Origin: Pseudolysinimonas_A sp044239695
GTDB lineage: Bacteria; Actinomycetota; Actinomycetes; Actinomycetales; Microbacteriaceae
DNA: 7,420 nucleotides
Assembly: GCF_044239695.1 (NCBI RefSeq)
Contig: NZ_JBIIAW010000126.1
Span: 1-7,420 of the forward strand
Direction: 5' to 3'
Shown: positions 6,118 to 7,420 of the stretch, one piece after another
How positions within the stretch are numbered: the stretch's first letter is position 1
Layout of the letters: every line of letters starts with the position of its first letter
Translations under genes and position numbers: made by a program
The notes under the pieces: model-generated
Databases searched by the model: none
Seen by the model: the letters and a program-made list of their open reading frames with translations, nothing else
Told to the model about the DNA's origin: nothing

Positions 6118-6118
<1 letters not shown>
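5771..6118 (-). CDS. rpmC: 50S ribosomal protein L29 with mixed-charge C-terminal tail
   Basis: L29 is a two-helix protein next to L23 at the peptide exit tunnel, near the docking sites for trigger factor and SRP. The core is about residues 8-70: LAPTELDTFENDRLIDELKK, then ELFNLRFQSATGQLES, and the signature SHGRLRAVKRDIARIYTVIRER (about 46-67). The family is usually 60 to 80 residues; here it is 115. The extra C-terminus goes from Pro/Val-rich (about 73-83) through a lysine cluster (85-92) to an acidic Ala/Asp/Glu stretch (93-114). The ATG overlaps the rplP TGA by one base and the TAA overlaps the rpsQ ATG by one base. On the known ribosome structure the tail would protrude near the tunnel exit; that is inference. 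Confidence 0.96.
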
Positions 6119-6537
<419 letters not shown>

Positions 6538-6539
6538 GA

Positions 6540-7310
6540 TTACGCCTCGGCTCCTGCGGTCGCGGGGGCGTCGGTGCGGGGGCCACGGGGGCCGCCACCG
6601 CGGGGACCGCGGTCATCCCGACGCTCCGGGCGGGTCGACTTCTGCGAAGCCTGCTCGCGCGCGAGTTCCTTGTTGGTGATGTCGCCCTTGTAGATCCACA
6701 CCTTCACACCGATGCGGCCGAACGTCGTGCGGGCCTCGTAGAAGCCGTAGTCGATGTTCGCGCGGAGCGTGTGCAGGGGCACGCGGCCCTCGCGGTAGAA
6801 CTCGGAGCGGGACATCTCTGCGCCGCCGAGGCGGCCGGAGACCTGGATGCGGACGCCCTTGGCGCCGGCGCGCTGCGCGCCCTGCAGGCCCTTGCGCATG
6901 GCGCGACGGAACGCGACACGGGCGGAGAGCTGCTCGGCGATGCCCTGCGCGACGAGCTGAGCCTCGGCCTCGGGGTTCTTGACCTCGAGGATGTTGAGCT
7001 GGATCTGCTTCTTGGTGAGCTTCTCCAGGTCGGCGCGGATGCGCTCGGCCTCGGCGCCACGGCGACCGATGACGATGCCCGGGCGAGCCGTGTGGATGTC
7101 CACGCGGACGCGGTCACGGGTGCGCTCGATCTCGATCTTCGCGACACCGGCCCGGTCGAGGCTCGTTTTCAGCAGGTTGCGGATCTTCACGTCCTCGGCC
7201 ACGTAGTCGGCGTAACGCTGACCCGGCTTGGTCGAGTCGGCGAACCACCGCGACACGTGGTCGGTGGTGATGCCCAGGCGGAAGCCGTAGGGGTTGACCT
7301 TCTGGCCCAT
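6540..7310 (-). CDS. rpsC: 30S ribosomal protein S3 with Arg/Gly/Pro-rich C-terminal tail
   Basis: S3 lies at the mRNA entry channel of the small subunit and contributes with S4 and S5 to mRNA unwinding. The product is 256 residues, slightly above the usual 205 to 240. It starts MGQKVNPYGFRLGITTDHVS. The type-2 KH domain contains the GXXG loop in VIGRRG (Gly82-Gly85), and the C-terminal domain carries GVRIQVSGRLGGAEMSRSE and YGFYEARTTFGRIGVKVWIY. After residue about 212 comes a low-complexity tail, basic with Gly/Pro (RRDDRGPRGGGPRGPRT) and then Ala-rich. The ATG overlaps the rplV TAA by one base. The tail would project into solvent near the mRNA entry site, close to the S5 extension. Confidence 0.98.
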   Translation of the reverse strand: MGQKVNPYGFRLGITTDHVSRWFADSTKPGQRYADYVAEDVKIRNLLKTSLDRAGVAKIEIERTRDRVRVDIHTARPGIVIGRRGAEAERIRADLEKLTKKQIQLNILEVKNPEAEAQLVAQGIAEQLSARVAFRRAMRKGLQGAQRAGAKGVRIQVSGRLGGAEMSRSEFYREGRVPLHTLRANIDYGFYEARTTFGRIGVKVWIYKGDITNKELAREQASQKSTRPERRDDRGPRGGGPRGPRTDAPATAGAEA

Positions 7311-7420
7311 TACTTCGCCCCTTCCTTCTTCGAGCTCGGCTTGGCGGCGACCTCGAACTCGTCGGGGGTCGCCACCTCGATGGTGATGTGGCTGGTGCGC
7401 TTGAGGATCTTGAACGCGCG
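7310..7420 (-). CDS. rplV: 50S ribosomal protein L22 (C-terminal end only)
   Basis: Only the last 36 codons and the stop are in the window; the gene continues past the right edge. L22 is a 23S rRNA-binding protein whose hairpin lines the peptide exit tunnel. The visible residues RAFKILKRTSHITIEV match the conserved L22 C-terminus, and the position directly before rpsC matches the canonical S10 operon order. After the conserved end there is a short tail finishing with SSKKEGAK. The TAA shares one base with the rpsC ATG. The tunnel hairpin and N-terminus cannot be assessed. Confidence 0.93.
   Translation of the reverse strand, partial: RAFKILKRTSHITIEVATPDEFEVAAKPSSKKEGAK

Overview
The window is a stretch of the conserved ribosomal-protein supercluster (end of the S10 operon plus most of the spc operon). 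Everything recognisable is encoded on the minus strand, so transcription runs from position 7420 toward 1. High GC content, the protein sequences, and the Ala/Lys-rich tails on several ribosomal proteins point to a high-GC Gram-positive actinobacterium, most likely of the Microbacteriaceae type. That placement is inferred from sequence character and gene order, not from a database search.

In transcription order the genes are: rplV (L22, 3' end only), rpsC (S3), rplP (L16), rpmC (L29), rpsQ (S17), rplN (L14), rplX (L24), rplE (L5), rpsH (S8), rplF (L6), rplR (L18), rpsE (S5), rpmD (L30), rplO (L15) and secY (cut by the window's left edge after 300 residues). Packing is extremely tight. Seven junctions share one nucleotide between stop and start, one overlaps by 4 nt (GTGA), and the others in the ribosomal block are 2 to 6 nt apart. 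The two exceptions are a 69-nt gap between rplE and rpsH and a 96-nt gap between rplO and secY, and each holds an RNA hairpin. No gene-free stretch exceeds 300 bases.

The genes make subunits of both ribosomal halves, plus the SecY channel through which ribosomes export proteins. The near-continuous overlaps imply translational coupling and balanced output. The strong hairpin before secY probably sets the boundary between abundant ribosomal products and the less-needed membrane channel.

I do not see an undescribed system here. The noteworthy points are: a ~108-residue Ala/Lys/Pro N-terminal extension on L15 that contains an internal 26-residue duplication; low-complexity tails on S5, S17, L29 and S3; the absence of an S14 gene between rplE and rpsH, with a hairpin in its place; and the perfect 15-bp stem-loop between rplO and secY. 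The many long plus-strand open frames are antisense shadows of these GC-rich genes.
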